A DNA stretch of 36,945 nucleotides from Glomus cerebriforme (taxonomy: Eukaryota; Glomeromycota; Glomeromycetes; Glomerales; Glomeraceae), in NCBI GenBank assembly GCA_003550305.1, contig QKYT01000237.1, positions 74,602 to 111,546 of the forward strand. The letters run 5' to 3'. The notes under the pieces were generated by a model that searched no databases, was not told the DNA's origin, and worked only from the letters and a program-made list of their open reading frames with translations. A program made the position numbers and the translations under genes. Below, one piece after another: positions 1 to 9,426 of the stretch (within the stretch, counting starts at the first letter, position 1; the number at the start of each line of letters is the position of its first letter).

Positions 1-516
1 GATATAATATAAATTAACATTTACTTGAACACGAGATAAGAAATTTTTAGCAATTATTAGTTTTGCTGCAAGTGGATGAAATGATGGCTTTCGTACAGCA
101 TATATTATATAGTTATTCACAAATTTTTCTATAATGCACTGCTTTATCCAGCCCCATCTTTCTGATACAGATTTNCACGNTTNCTTTTGACCACCATNTT
201 NAGTTATTTCTGCATGAGTATGACACAAAACTTCATACATATTTTCTACCACCAATATTGGATTATTATTTGTCTTCACAATTACTCTATAATCATCAGG
301 TGTTATTTCCTCAAGCTGAAACTTTCTCTTAGCCCAGTCACATGTATTTTTATTAGAAAATGTTTTTTCATTAGAATTTAATAATATTTCTTTAATTTCA
401 TTTAAAAAATTAAGATTAATCAAAGCTTTGCTTTGCTTATGTAGTGGAAGTTTTGCTATATATTGTTCAATTATTTCATTAAAAGTGTCTTTACTAATAA
501 ATGCATACTCCATCAT
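1..516 (-). CDS. Integrase-type transposon protein, partial (runs off left edge)
   Basis: An open minus-strand frame starts at tandem ATGs (516/513) and stays open to the window edge (172 codons, no stop). A TAG lies in frame just upstream of the first ATG. It reads M-M-E-Y-A-F-I-S-K-D-T-F, later a His-rich block (LCHTHAE), then GGQKK-T-W (partly through ambiguous bases), then FVNNYIIYAVRKPSFHPLAAK. From family knowledge, the H-x-H ... GG block followed by RKPSFHPLAAK resembles the zinc-binding region before the integrase core in KRBA2/Ginger-like elements common in Glomeromycotina; that identification is from memory. The site where a C-x-x-C pair would be expected reads Y-I-I-Y, so the finger may be degenerate. 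Five N bases (175-201) fall in the motif. The catalytic core would lie beyond the edge. Alternative: a host gene domesticated from such an element. Confidence 0.55.
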   Translation of the reverse strand, partial: MMEYAFISKDTFNEIIEQYIAKLPLHKQSKALINLNFLNEIKEILLNSNEKTFSNKNTCDWAKRKFQLEEITPDDYRVIVKTNNNPILVVENMYEVLCHTHAEITXXGGQKXXXKSVSERWGWIKQCIIEKFVNNYIIYAVRKPSFHPLAAKLIIAKNFLSRVQVNVNLYYI

Positions 517-779
517 TGAGACGTGTAACTAAAACATGTGTTTGTTATAAAACTGTAACGTGATATTCTTTAAATGTGGTTTTTCTATATAAAAAAAAAA
601 GTAAATTTACTATAATAGATCATTTGCCACAAATTTCATCTCTGATAATTAGCAATGATCTATATCACGTGTCTCACATAGAATTGGTCTAACATTACTT
701 TATTAATTTTATTATTAATCAGAAAACAGTACATAATTTTTTATATTATAAATTTATTTATTTAACTTAAATATAATTT

Positions 780-1491
780 TCATTTTCTAAATTCTTTACA
801 AAAAGTCCAAATGTTTAACTTGATCTATAAAAAAATAAGAAAAGAAACAGTTACTAGTGTTCCTTGATGTATGAAACAATGAAAATTAAAAAAAAACTCT
901 TACCTAAAGAAACTGAATTAAGCCACCCCATCAGTTCCTGTAAAGAAAAAGAAATAGGAATGATTAATGGCATTCATTAACAGATAAAAAACAAAGAAAA
1001 CTAAAAAAAAAGCTTCAACTTACCTAAAGAAACTGAATTGAGCTGCCCACCAGTTCCTGTAAAGAAAAAGAAGAAAGAACTAGTTAGTAGCATTCCTCGA
1101 AGAATAGAACACAAAGAAAACTAAAAAAAAGCTTCAACTTACCTAAAAAATTCAAATTGAGCTGCCCGTCAGTTTTTGTAAAGAAAAAAAAAATAGGAAT
1201 GGTTAATAACGTTCCTCAAATGATAAAACAAAAAAAAACAATAAAAATACAAACACTTACCTTAAAGAAGCTGAAATACCTAACCCGTTTCTGTAAAGAA
1301 AAAAAGAAATGGTTAGTAGCATTACTTAAAGGTAAAAAAACTATAGGAAAATATAAAGTACATTTACTTTAAACAGGGCATTCTAAACTATTCCTATAAA
1401 GAAAAAAAAAGATAGTTAATAATGTTTTGAAAAAATATATGAATTAAAAAAATATATATATATCTTTAACTTACCTAAAAGACAGTCCGTT
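780..1491 (-). repeat. Tandem array 1 of exon/intron-like units (period ~107-120 bp)
   Basis: Read on the minus strand, six units follow each other. Exon-like blocks lie at 1475-1491, 1368-1393, 1261-1290, 1143-1175, 1024-1056 and 904-937 (17, 26, 30, 33, 33, 34 nt), and a possible terminal block at 780-824 ends in TGA. The spacers are intron-like: 86 nt (938-1023), 86 nt (1057-1142), 85 nt (1176-1260), then 77 and 81 nt. Most begin GTAAG or GTAAATG. They carry TACTAAC (complement of 1083-1089 and 1312-1318) or TATTAAC (1202-1208, 1415-1421), then a pyrimidine tract and TTTACAG or TTTATAG. One acceptor is mutated (ACAA before 1175). The blocks at 1024-1056 and 904-937 share L-N-S-V-S-L in the frame aligned at the donor. 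No full protein is recognised. It could be a real multi-micro-exon gene, a dead one, or a satellite derived from one. Confidence 0.7.
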
Positions 1492-1550
1492 CTTACAAAA
1501 AAAAAAAGGTTTTTTTTTAAAAAAAAAAAATTTGTTTAAAAAAAAAAATT

Positions 1551-1640
1551 GCGTCAGATTAAAGCTGACACATCTCAGATAATCGATGTTTCAAACCAGG
1601 CATCTCACCTGATGATTTTAATCTGAGGTGCGTCAGATTC
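1551..1640. repeat. Short direct and inverted repeat around GCGTCAGATT
   Basis: GCGTCAGATT occurs at 1551-1560 and again at 1630-1639. Between them TTTAATCTGAGGTGCG (from about 1616) is an imperfect inverted copy of the first, so the stretch can fold as a hairpin. It lies just after a poly-A/poly-T block. It could be the remnant of a small inverted-repeat element; nothing else identifies it. Confidence 0.4.
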
Positions 1641-1932
1641 AATCTCAGGCAAGAATCGATCTGAGACACAACAAATATAAATCAGCCAAATTAGTACTAA
1701 AAATATGCAAATCTAACCTCTTGCTTTTAAAAAAATTACTAAAAATATGCATTATGAATACTTAACTTTAACTAAAAAAAGCTAAAATAATACACAAATC
1801 AAAACCTGGCTTCAATATTTATCACTATTATGACTATGCATTTGTTGACCCTACCCCTATATATATATTTTGGGGTCCTAAAATATTAGTATATTTTTTT
1901 AATATTAAGAAAAAAAAATTTTCTCTAACTCC

Positions 1933-2196
1933 TTAAATTTCAAGTCTAGGTCATCTAAAAAGTTTAAAAATCTAAAAAAAAAATAAAGAAAAAACATTTA
2001 ATACATTTTTTTAATATTAAAAAAAAAATTTTTTCTTCTCTATTACTTATATTTTAAGTTTAAATCATCTAAAAAGTCTAAAAACCTGAAAAAAAATAAA
2101 GAAAAAAACATTAGTACATTTCTTTAATATTAAAAAATCTCCTCTTTTTATTACTTATATTCTAAGTTTGAGTTATCTAAGAAGTCTAGAAATCTA
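1933..2196 (-). repeat. Tandem array 2 of exon/intron-like units with 39-nt exons
   Basis: Three exon-like blocks lie on the minus strand at 2155-2193, 2047-2085 and 1933-1971, each exactly 39 nt (13 codons). They are separated by 69 nt (2086-2154) and 75 nt (1972-2046). Spacers start GTAATA (the 1933 copy has lost its donor), carry TACTAAT-like branch points and a T-rich tract, and end in TTCAG or TTTAG. In the frame that begins at the second base, all three blocks are open and encode F-L-(D/N)-F-L-D-(D/N)-(L/S)-(N/D)-L-(K/E)-(Y/F)-K. Many differences are synonymous (TTA/CTA/TTG Leu, TTT/TTC Phe, GAT/GAC Asp). It has the same orientation as array 1 and lies about 0.4 kb upstream of it on that strand, so both could belong to one former gene. 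Confidence 0.7.
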
Positions 2197-2370
2197 AAAA
2201 AAAATAAAGAAAAAAAACAGTACATTTCTTTAATAAAAAAAAATCCTTACAAAAAAAATAATAAAAAAAGATATATTGATCTTAGATAAGATTAAAAATA
2301 AATCAATAACTGATCAAATTCTAATTAAATAAAGTAATACTAAAACTATATATATATCATATAATATATT

Positions 2371-2485
2371 ATGCCAAAATGCTGAAATAGTTTTGGTAAG
2401 TTTTGGTAGTTTTAGCATTTCAGATAATTTTACAAAACTAATTTTGACAGTTTTGTGTATGCCATTTTGCTAAAACTTCCTAGTT
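2371..2485 (+). repeat. DNA-transposon terminal/subterminal repeat, left copy
   Basis: This is a block rich in TTTTGG(C/T)A motifs, starting ATGCCAAAATGCTGAAA and repeating AGTTTTGGTAAGTTTTGGTAG. The reverse complement of 35871-35986 aligns with it over most of its length, with shared order: GCTnAAA, AGTTTTGGnAAGTTTTGGnAG, GCATTTC, GATAATTT, AACTAATTTTG. The two are therefore oppositely oriented copies of one repeat family, most simply the ends of related transposons. A transposase-like relic follows on the same strand at 2975-3193. Confidence 0.5.
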
Positions 2486-2500
2486 TTGGCAAGCAACCTT

Positions 2501-2812
2501 AGCAATAATGAACAAGATAATATGAATGATAATAAAGAAGAATATATAAATGATAATAAAAAAGAATATATGAATGATAATAAACAAAATAATATAAGTA
2601 ATAATAAAAAAGAAAATACAAGTGATAATAAATGAAATAATATAAACAATAATAAACATATGAATAATAATAAATGTGATAATATGGATAATAATAAAGA
2701 AAAATATACAAGTGATAATGAAGAAGAATATATAAGTAATAATGAAGAAAAATATACAAGTGATAATAAAGAAAAATATGAAGAGGAGATAAAATATCAA
2801 TATGTTAAATAG
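2501..2812 (+). pseudogene. Low-complexity Asn/Lys/Glu-repeat coding relic
   Basis: The plus strand repeats a ~24-30 nt unit that reads N-D-N-K-E-E-Y-I and variants (SDNEEEYI, SNNEEKYT). The frame is interrupted by one TGA at 2633-2635 and then runs on to TAG at 2810-2812. It directly follows the transposon end at 2371-2485. The long minus-strand frames here (Phe/Ile/Tyr-rich) are antisense shadows of the same repeat. Function is unknown; it may be the low-complexity part of a transposon protein or simply a microsatellite. Confidence 0.4.
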
Positions 2813-2974
2813 TTTATTTATTATACTTTATGTGAATAGTATATTAATGATCGATATAATTAACTACTATATATAAAGTAATTAAAGTTAATGAAAATAA
2901 TAAGATCAAATATTTGCTGCTTAATTTTGATTTTTAAAAAAATTAATATTAAAAGTTTAACAACTAATAGGTCA

Positions 2975-3193
2975 GAATTTTTAAGTAAAGAATTTGGAGA
3001 TTTTATAGAATTATTTACTAAGTTGAACTTATCAGACACATGTGATAATGATATACTTAAATTTGCATGAAAAATTACCCATGATAATATAAACTTACAT
3101 ACTTTAGTAAAACAAGATTATTAAATATTAGACCAGATAAATGTATTACATATATCTTTTAAGAAAATTCTTATGAATAAACTTAAATACTGA
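2975..3193 (+). pseudogene. Transposase relic (possibly Plavaka/KDZ type)
   Basis: A 73-codon plus-strand frame reads EFLSKEFGDFIELFTKLNLS, then DNDILKFA-stop, KITHDNINLHTLVKQDY-stop and ILDQINVLHISFKK. Two in-frame stops (TGA, TAA) break it. The pattern is like the N-terminal region of transposases abundant in Rhizophagus (Plavaka-like, from memory, not verified). The preceding terminal-type repeat at 2371-2485 supports a DNA transposon. Confidence 0.4.
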
Positions 3194-3242
3194 AATATTT
3201 TAGCTATATACTGAATCTCAAATACCTTTCGGTATATACAAG

Positions 3243-3391
3243 TTGCCAAAATTCCAAATCCTAAACTAATACTAAAATCTCAAACCTCCAATATAAAAAT
3301 GAAAAATGACCAAAATTTAGGATTTTTGGATTTTAGCAACAGTTTGGAATTTTGGCATTAATTTGGATTTTGGCATCAGTTTAGGATAAAT
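3243..3391. repeat. Imperfect inverted repeat around CCAAAATTCCAAA
   Basis: TTGCCAAAATTCCAAATCC (about 3243) is mirrored by AGTTTGGAATTTTGGCAT (3341-3358) and AATTTGGATTTTGGCAT shortly after. It may be an end of the decayed element that carries the upstream transposase relic, or an independent short hairpin element. Confidence 0.4.
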
Positions 3392-3507
3392 TACCTGATC
3401 ATATTAATTTAAAAATGGTGATAAAAGTCATGTAATAAATAAAAATTTATACTAATGCATAACTATTTTTTATATAGTTTATTATTTGATAAAGATGGTT
3501 TTATTTT

Positions 3508-3627
3508 ATGAAAAATATATTGTTTTATAGAAATATTTCATTTAAGAAATTGATTAAAAATAGAGAACACTTTACTGTAGAAGAATATAAAGTATTTCAA
3601 AATAATATAGAATTTATAAATTGTTAA
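3508..3627 (+). pseudogene. Relic of a TLDc-gene 3' end
   Basis: This 40-codon frame ends L-I-K-N-R-E-H-F-T-V-E-E-Y-K-V-F-Q and a stop at 3625-3627. The intact gene 0.5 kb downstream ends S-I-R-D-E-N-S-F-T-V-E-E-C-E-V-F-Q. Similarity continues past the stop into the flank (TTTTCTATTT-TATAAATAA). It is therefore a broken 3' fragment of a BTB-TLDc gene paralogue, in the same orientation. Confidence 0.65.
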
Positions 3628-4170
3628 AAATGAGCATATTTTCTATTTGTATAAATAATTTTTAAATAGTAAAATTTATTTAAACTTTTTATTTTATTAT
3701 CATTAAATTTATTTAATAATTTGTCTCAATATTTACAGTATATCAATGATCTCTTTTAACTGTTTAATAAACCAATTTCTATTTTGCATAGAAAATTAAA
3801 TGATTTAAAGAAATTAAAAATTAAGTATAAAAATAAAAATTGCATTTTGCACAAAAATAATTCAACCCATTTTTGGTCAGTTATTCCTTTTACAATCCAG
3901 TCTATTTTTAAAACTTACTAACAAAACTGTGAACTGTAAATATTAGAAAATTTTGTAAAATTTGCATCTTTAATCCTGTTTAAAAATCTGTAAACTCCCT
4001 TGCATATCCAAAAAAAAAAAATACTAAAATATATCATAATAAAATATATACTCATTTTTGATTGGAAAATGCACAATTTTTGTCACATGATTTAAAAAAT
4101 TACAATTTAAACTGTTGCACATATTAGTAATACCGTTCAAAATTATTATCTTTCATAAATTATAAAAATA

Positions 4171-5637
4171 ATGGTTAATGATAAACTTTTATCAAAATTA
4201 TCACAAAATTTACTTGAAATTTTAAATGATGAAGAATATTATGATATTACAATTGAAGTTGGTAATGACCCTTACGTAAAAATATTTCNTGCTCATATGG
4301 TTATTTTATATTATCGTTCTCCTTATTTGCGAAGAATTTTATCAACTAATAAAAAGAAAAATGATGGAACTTTGATACATATTAAATTATCAAATATTTT
4401 ACCAGAAATTTTTCAAATAATCTTAAGGTAAGAAAAAGCTAAATTTTAAATAATCAAATATAATTTGAATTTTTATAAAATATTTTATTTTAGATATATT
4501 TATGGTGGAAATCTTTCTTTAAATGATTATGATACTTCAGATATAATTAAAGTATTATTTGCAGCAAGTGAACTTAACCTTCAGGAACTAATTACCTATA
4601 TACAATCCTTTTTGATCGAAAATAAAAAAAATTGGATGGAACAAAATTTTTATTTGATATATCAAGCAAGTTTTGAAAATGATTCTTTTTCGGAACTTCA
4701 AAAATTCTGTACTGATTTAATATCAAAAGAGCCAGAAAAGATATTCAACTCACCAAATTTCACTTCAATCCCAGAAAAACTTTTGATTTCAATTATCCAA
4801 GATGATACTCTCCAAATGAATGAAATTCAAGTTTGGGAAAGTGTACTTAATTGGGGACTTGTTCAAAATCCAGAACTTCCTTCTGATGTCAGTAACTATT
4901 CAAAAGAAGATTTCAATGCCTTGAAGAATACTTTACAACAATGTATTCCATTTATTAGATTTTACAATTTAAATTCTAAAGAATTTTTGGATAAAGTATA
5001 TCCTTATAGAAAAATTCTACCAAAGGAATTGCGTAATGAGTTAATGAAAACATTCCTAAATCTTTTGGATCCTGATAGCAAACCAAATGATAAGTCAAAA
5101 CCTCGTATAACTAAAGAGATTAATAAAAGAGTCATTGACTCAAAAATTATTACATATCAACATGTTGAAATAATCTCAAAATGGATAAATAGATTAGAGA
5201 TCACGGATAAGTTAACTTCGACTTATAAATTCAAATTATTATTTCGCGGATCTCGTGATGGGGAATCACGCCGTAAATTTCATGAAATTTGTGATAATCA
5301 ATTTCACACTGTAACAGTTATTAAAGTAAAAGATGTTAACGAAATCCTTGGTGGATATAATCCAATTGAGTGGAAATCTGACAATAGTTATGGAAATACT
5401 AAAGATAGTTTCATATTCTCTTTTAATGATAGAATTGAAAATTATATTTTAAGTCGTGTAATAAATAAAAGTAAAGCTACATTTAATTGGACTTTTTATG
5501 GTCCATCATTTGGTGACGGTGACCTTGATATATGGAGAAAACTTGGTAATAGGAGTGTTAAAGATTCTTATGAAAAATCGATTAGAGATGAAAATAGCTT
5601 TACTGTAGAAGAATGTGAAGTATTTCAAATTGAATGA
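4171..5637 (+). CDS. BTB-BACK-TLDc domain protein (2 exons, 466 aa)
   Basis: Exons are 4171-4427 and 4494-5637. The intron is GTAAGA...TTTTAG, and the split Arg codon keeps frame. The protein has an N-terminal BTB/POZ fold (about residues 1-115: YYDITIEVG, then a F-x-A-H site, Y-Y-R-S-P-Y-L-R-R-I-L). A BACK-like helical region follows (about 120-230, with EIQVWESVLNWG). A C-terminal TLDc domain spans about 300-466 (KLLFRGSRDGESRRKFHEIC, FIFSF, FGDGDLDIW). BTB domains usually bind Cullin-3 or dimerise, and TLDc domains are linked to oxidative-stress and V-ATPase biology. The combination is strongly expanded in Rhizophagus. Codon 40 contains an N (CNT, 4289); His is likely from family pattern. 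A 3' fragment of a paralogue lies upstream at 3508-3627. The substrate is unknown. Confidence 0.92.
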
Positions 5638-8600
5638 GATTTATAAAATTTAAATACTAGCATAGTTTTCTATTTATATAAATAAAACCATTCCTTTATT
5701 TATTGTATTAAATTCAATTTTTGTTTGAAGTTTAATAGTTCAATTTTTATTTTGCAATTAGTTTCTTTTTTATTCGATACATTATTTTTTTTTTGGCGAT
5801 TTTGCAACCATCCAATAATTTATATTCGCACGCATCTCTTTGAATTTATTACTTAAAAAAAAAAAAAAATTATTTTTCGATCATATTGATTTGGTAAAAC
5901 AATGTTTATGATAATGATAATCATGTCGACGAATTTTAGTAATTTTGTTTCAAATCCTAATATAAATTAGCAAAAAAAAAAGATGTATATATTTTCTTAA
6001 ATTCTTATTCTAGTTTATGTTTCAATCAAATCTCTTTTGATCAAAAAAAGTGACGCGAGTTATACCACTATGTTTGTTGACAGTAAAATTGGCAAGAATC
6101 AAAATTATAATCATGTGCTTCAAATCATCATTATTCATAATTCATATTCGCAATGAATTTAATTTTGAATTACTATTTTCGAAATGTATATTTTTTTTAT
6201 TCTAGGTGTTATAATTAAAATCTACATGTAACGAAACTGTCTTTGAAAATTATTTTAAATATGTGATTAATCTCTGATGAATAAGTTCGCTGGAATGACT
6301 AGAATATCGATATCAATTATATCATATTCATTTTAAAGAAAGACTTTCACCATAAATATACCTAAAAATATAAAATATTTGTAAAAATAAATATAAATTT
6401 ATTTAATATAAAAAACTATTTATATTTAATCATTTAAATCGAAAGCTTCAGGTGATATATTTGAATATTTAGTAAAATGTATTATTTTTTTTTTTTTAAA
6501 AAAAAAAAAAATCTCTTTTATTTCTAATAAAAAATTGTTAAGCATTAAAATAAAATTTAATATCCCTTAAATGTACTTCACATCACAGTATTTAGTAGTT
6601 AGAACAATTCGTTTATTTTTTTACATTTTTATCAATCACTTTTTTTGATCATTATTTTAAACTTATACTACAGGATATATAGCATGCAAATTGTTATATT
6701 TATTCCTTGTGATATATGAGTTTTAGTAAGAACTACTGTATTTGTGTTTTCCTAATAATTGAAAATTAATAATAATAATAATGGAAAAAATGTATAGAAG
6801 CGTTAAGAATCACTAGAATTAGAAGATATCATAAGCAATTATTGGTTTAACTGACAAGCAAGGTGATATTACTTGTTTTAAGAAGAAATAATTGATAATT
6901 TTATTAATGAAGCCATAGGTCATAGCTAGCCGTTGCGCCAAAATAATCCTTAGGCAAAAGAACTATTATTATTAAGAATAATGATTGTGTTGTCCCATTG
7001 AAATCCTCAGGAAATTAAATAGTGTTATGTTTTCTTCTTAAATCGGATAAGGGGAACAGTTGGAAATATTTTTTTTTTATCCCAGAGTAGGTGTATCAGG
7101 ATATTTTTGTGTATATTAATAAATAACATAATTAGTTTTTTTTTGTAACACTTTTTTAGTTCAATACTGATTAAATAAATTGAAATTATTTTCGTTAAAA
7201 AATTTTTTACTGGTATATTTTTTCCAAATCATTAATCATATAAAATATTTAAATTCTTGATTTTGTTATTAATAAATTTCATAAACATTCCTATGATAGA
7301 AAATCCTTAACATACAGTACTTCTTTGGATAATCCTTTCAGAATCTAAAATAATTATTTTAACAAATTGATCCTTCTCTTAAACAAGTTTAATGCTAAAA
7401 ATTATGTTTTCTCTACAACTTCAAGTATTATTTGCAATAATTACTATATACAGTATATCAGATATGTATTTTCCTTCCTTTCATTCGCTTATGTATTTTC
7501 ACATTAAGAGAAATCGCCTTTATTATTACTTTGTTTTCTTGGATGAAATTTGCCTTTTTATGATTTGAATTATTTACTCTGAACAAAAAAAAAAAAAAAA
7601 ACAAAGAATAAGCTCTTGTTAAAAATAAAACAAAATATCTACATGTAATTGGTGGTAATGCAAATATTTCCTTATCTTTATACACGCGTTGTATGTTGTT
7701 CACAAATTCTTTTATAGTGGAATTTTACAGTAGCATTTTCTAACACGTTTCTTTGGAGTACCCTTTGTACACGTTCATTGAGAATTATTAATATTTGAAA
7801 GCCGATTCTCCTTTATAAATAGCTCACTTTATAAGAGTATGTTCAGGCAGTAGCCGACAATTATTTATTAATTCAAACCAAATTATATACAGTAAAACGT
7901 TGAATAATATTTGACAGGAGTGCTTAAAAATTAAAATAAAAAAATTTTATAAATATTAAAATTACAAATTTTTTTTTAGAAATATTAATTGAATTGTTTG
8001 TTGACCTTTATGTTTTAAATAATTTGCCATTCTTTGATGTCAGTATATTTAATTTGCACAGATACGACACAGATGACATACTTACTGCACGTCACCTTTG
8101 GGGAACATGCGCTAGTGACTGTGCGTGCACGTCACATTTGGTTTTTGATTAATACAGGTACAACGTTGACGATCTCGTGCTGTACCTGTAACTACATCTA
8201 CGTCGTACTTGTACCAATTTAATAAATATAATCTATTCCTTAATCAAAATTTTGTAATGATTGCATCTAGCCTTTTTTGTTATTGTCGATTTTCTTCATT
8301 ATTGTCTTTAATTTCATGTTCATTTTGCCTATTTCCATTTCCTTCATATTTATTTTGTTAGTTTTGTTTATTTTGTTACATCCATTCATATTTCCAGGTT
8401 TCTTCTCCTCCTCTTCTTTCTCAGAATTAAGATCCTTTTTCATTTTAAATATAGGAGTAAGATATTATTAATTTTTTAAAAAAAAGAAAATTATAAATTA
8501 TGAATTAAAAAAATTAATATAATTATAGTATTAAAAGAATGTTATTAAAGGGAAAAAAAAAAAAATTCATTTAGATTTTAAATCAATCAAATCAACAATT

Positions 8601-8904
8601 TGAGTAAATTACCAAATCATCAATCGAAATTACAAATTTTACTGAAATTGATAACTGATCTTGAGATCAAAAGAAAAAAAAAATTTTTTTTAAGCGCATT
8701 AATAGGATTTTAATATATACCTTCCTATAGTAAATCTTGTGTACCTGAGATCATAATATAGTGAATAAAATAAAACATTACAACCACATGACTTACATAT
8801 CAAATTTTATAAATGTCTGACATAATCAATTTTAAAACAAGGTTATTATATCAAGTACAAAAAGACTATTTATTCCAAACTGTTTGTGCATTATATTGTT
8901 GATT
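5638..8904. other. Gene-free AT-rich stretch
   Basis: No coding frame or RNA gene is supported in about 3.3 kb. There are poly-A/poly-T runs and several TACAGTA heptamers (near 7311, 7448, 7727, 7888). The last of these reads TATACAGTAAAACGTTGAA and resembles a mariner/pogo terminal repeat. A locally GC-richer patch at about 8040-8215 carries the direct repeat TGCACGTCAC and a separated ACAGGTAC/GTACCTGT inverted pair. Short frames here are chance. Confidence 0.5.
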
Positions 8905-9200
8905 TGTTCCGGCATTTAAATTCGAGTTACAAAATTTTACTGTAGAATTCGTTATATCGACGAACTACTATTTATAAAGAACGGCTGGACAAAGGTAGAC
9001 AAAATGGTCTTTTTAAACAGGGAGGAGAAGCCATCATGTATTTTGCTAAATCTCGTATATCTCGTATCATATTTCTGAAGAGTCGCAGGAAAACTTCTTT
9101 TACATTTTATTTGTCTTGCATTATCGAACTTTTCAACGTAACTTATAGTTCTTTATTAAATTTATGAATAAAAATTTAAATCAATATTTGTATTACCATA
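8905..9200 (+). repeat. Dispersed repeat, copy A (matches 17247-17450)
   Basis: The segment from about CCGGCATTTAAATTCGAG through GAACTACTATTTATAAAGAA, AAATGGTCTTTTTAAACAGG, CATGTATTTTGCTAAAT and TTATTAAATTTATGA is repeated in the same order at 17247-17450, with small indels. It contains TTACTGTA and GTTATATCGA, motifs typical of pogo/mariner-like ends. This copy lies 3' of one LRR-GTPase gene and the other lies 5' of its paralogue, so it is not simply a shared promoter. Confidence 0.65.
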
Positions 9201-9426
9201 GAAAATTTCTTTGATCACAATATTCACAATATTAAAACATTTTTATTGCAAAAAAAAAAATTCATATTTTTAATTGCGCCTGATTTTTTTGACGCGTTTG
9301 ACATGTTTAGTGTGATTGTGATAATAAATAAGAGTGACTATATTGAGTTCAGTTTATTTTTAATACATTTGTAAATTTGTATCCGATAAAATTTAGTTGC
9401 TACAAATCTATTCCTAATGTTAACTT

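Noticed and set aside
187..381. Plus-strand ORF of 64 codons
   Set aside because: It overlaps the better supported integrase-like frame on the minus strand and crosses ambiguous bases.
780..1491. CRISPR array
   Set aside because: The repeats are whole ~119-bp units with diverged copies and splice-like signals, not short identical repeats with unique spacers, and the DNA is eukaryotic.
2480..2800. Phe/Ile- and Tyr-rich minus-strand ORFs of 86-106 codons
   Set aside because: They are antisense readings of the Asn/Lys/Glu repeat on the plus strand; composition alone explains them.
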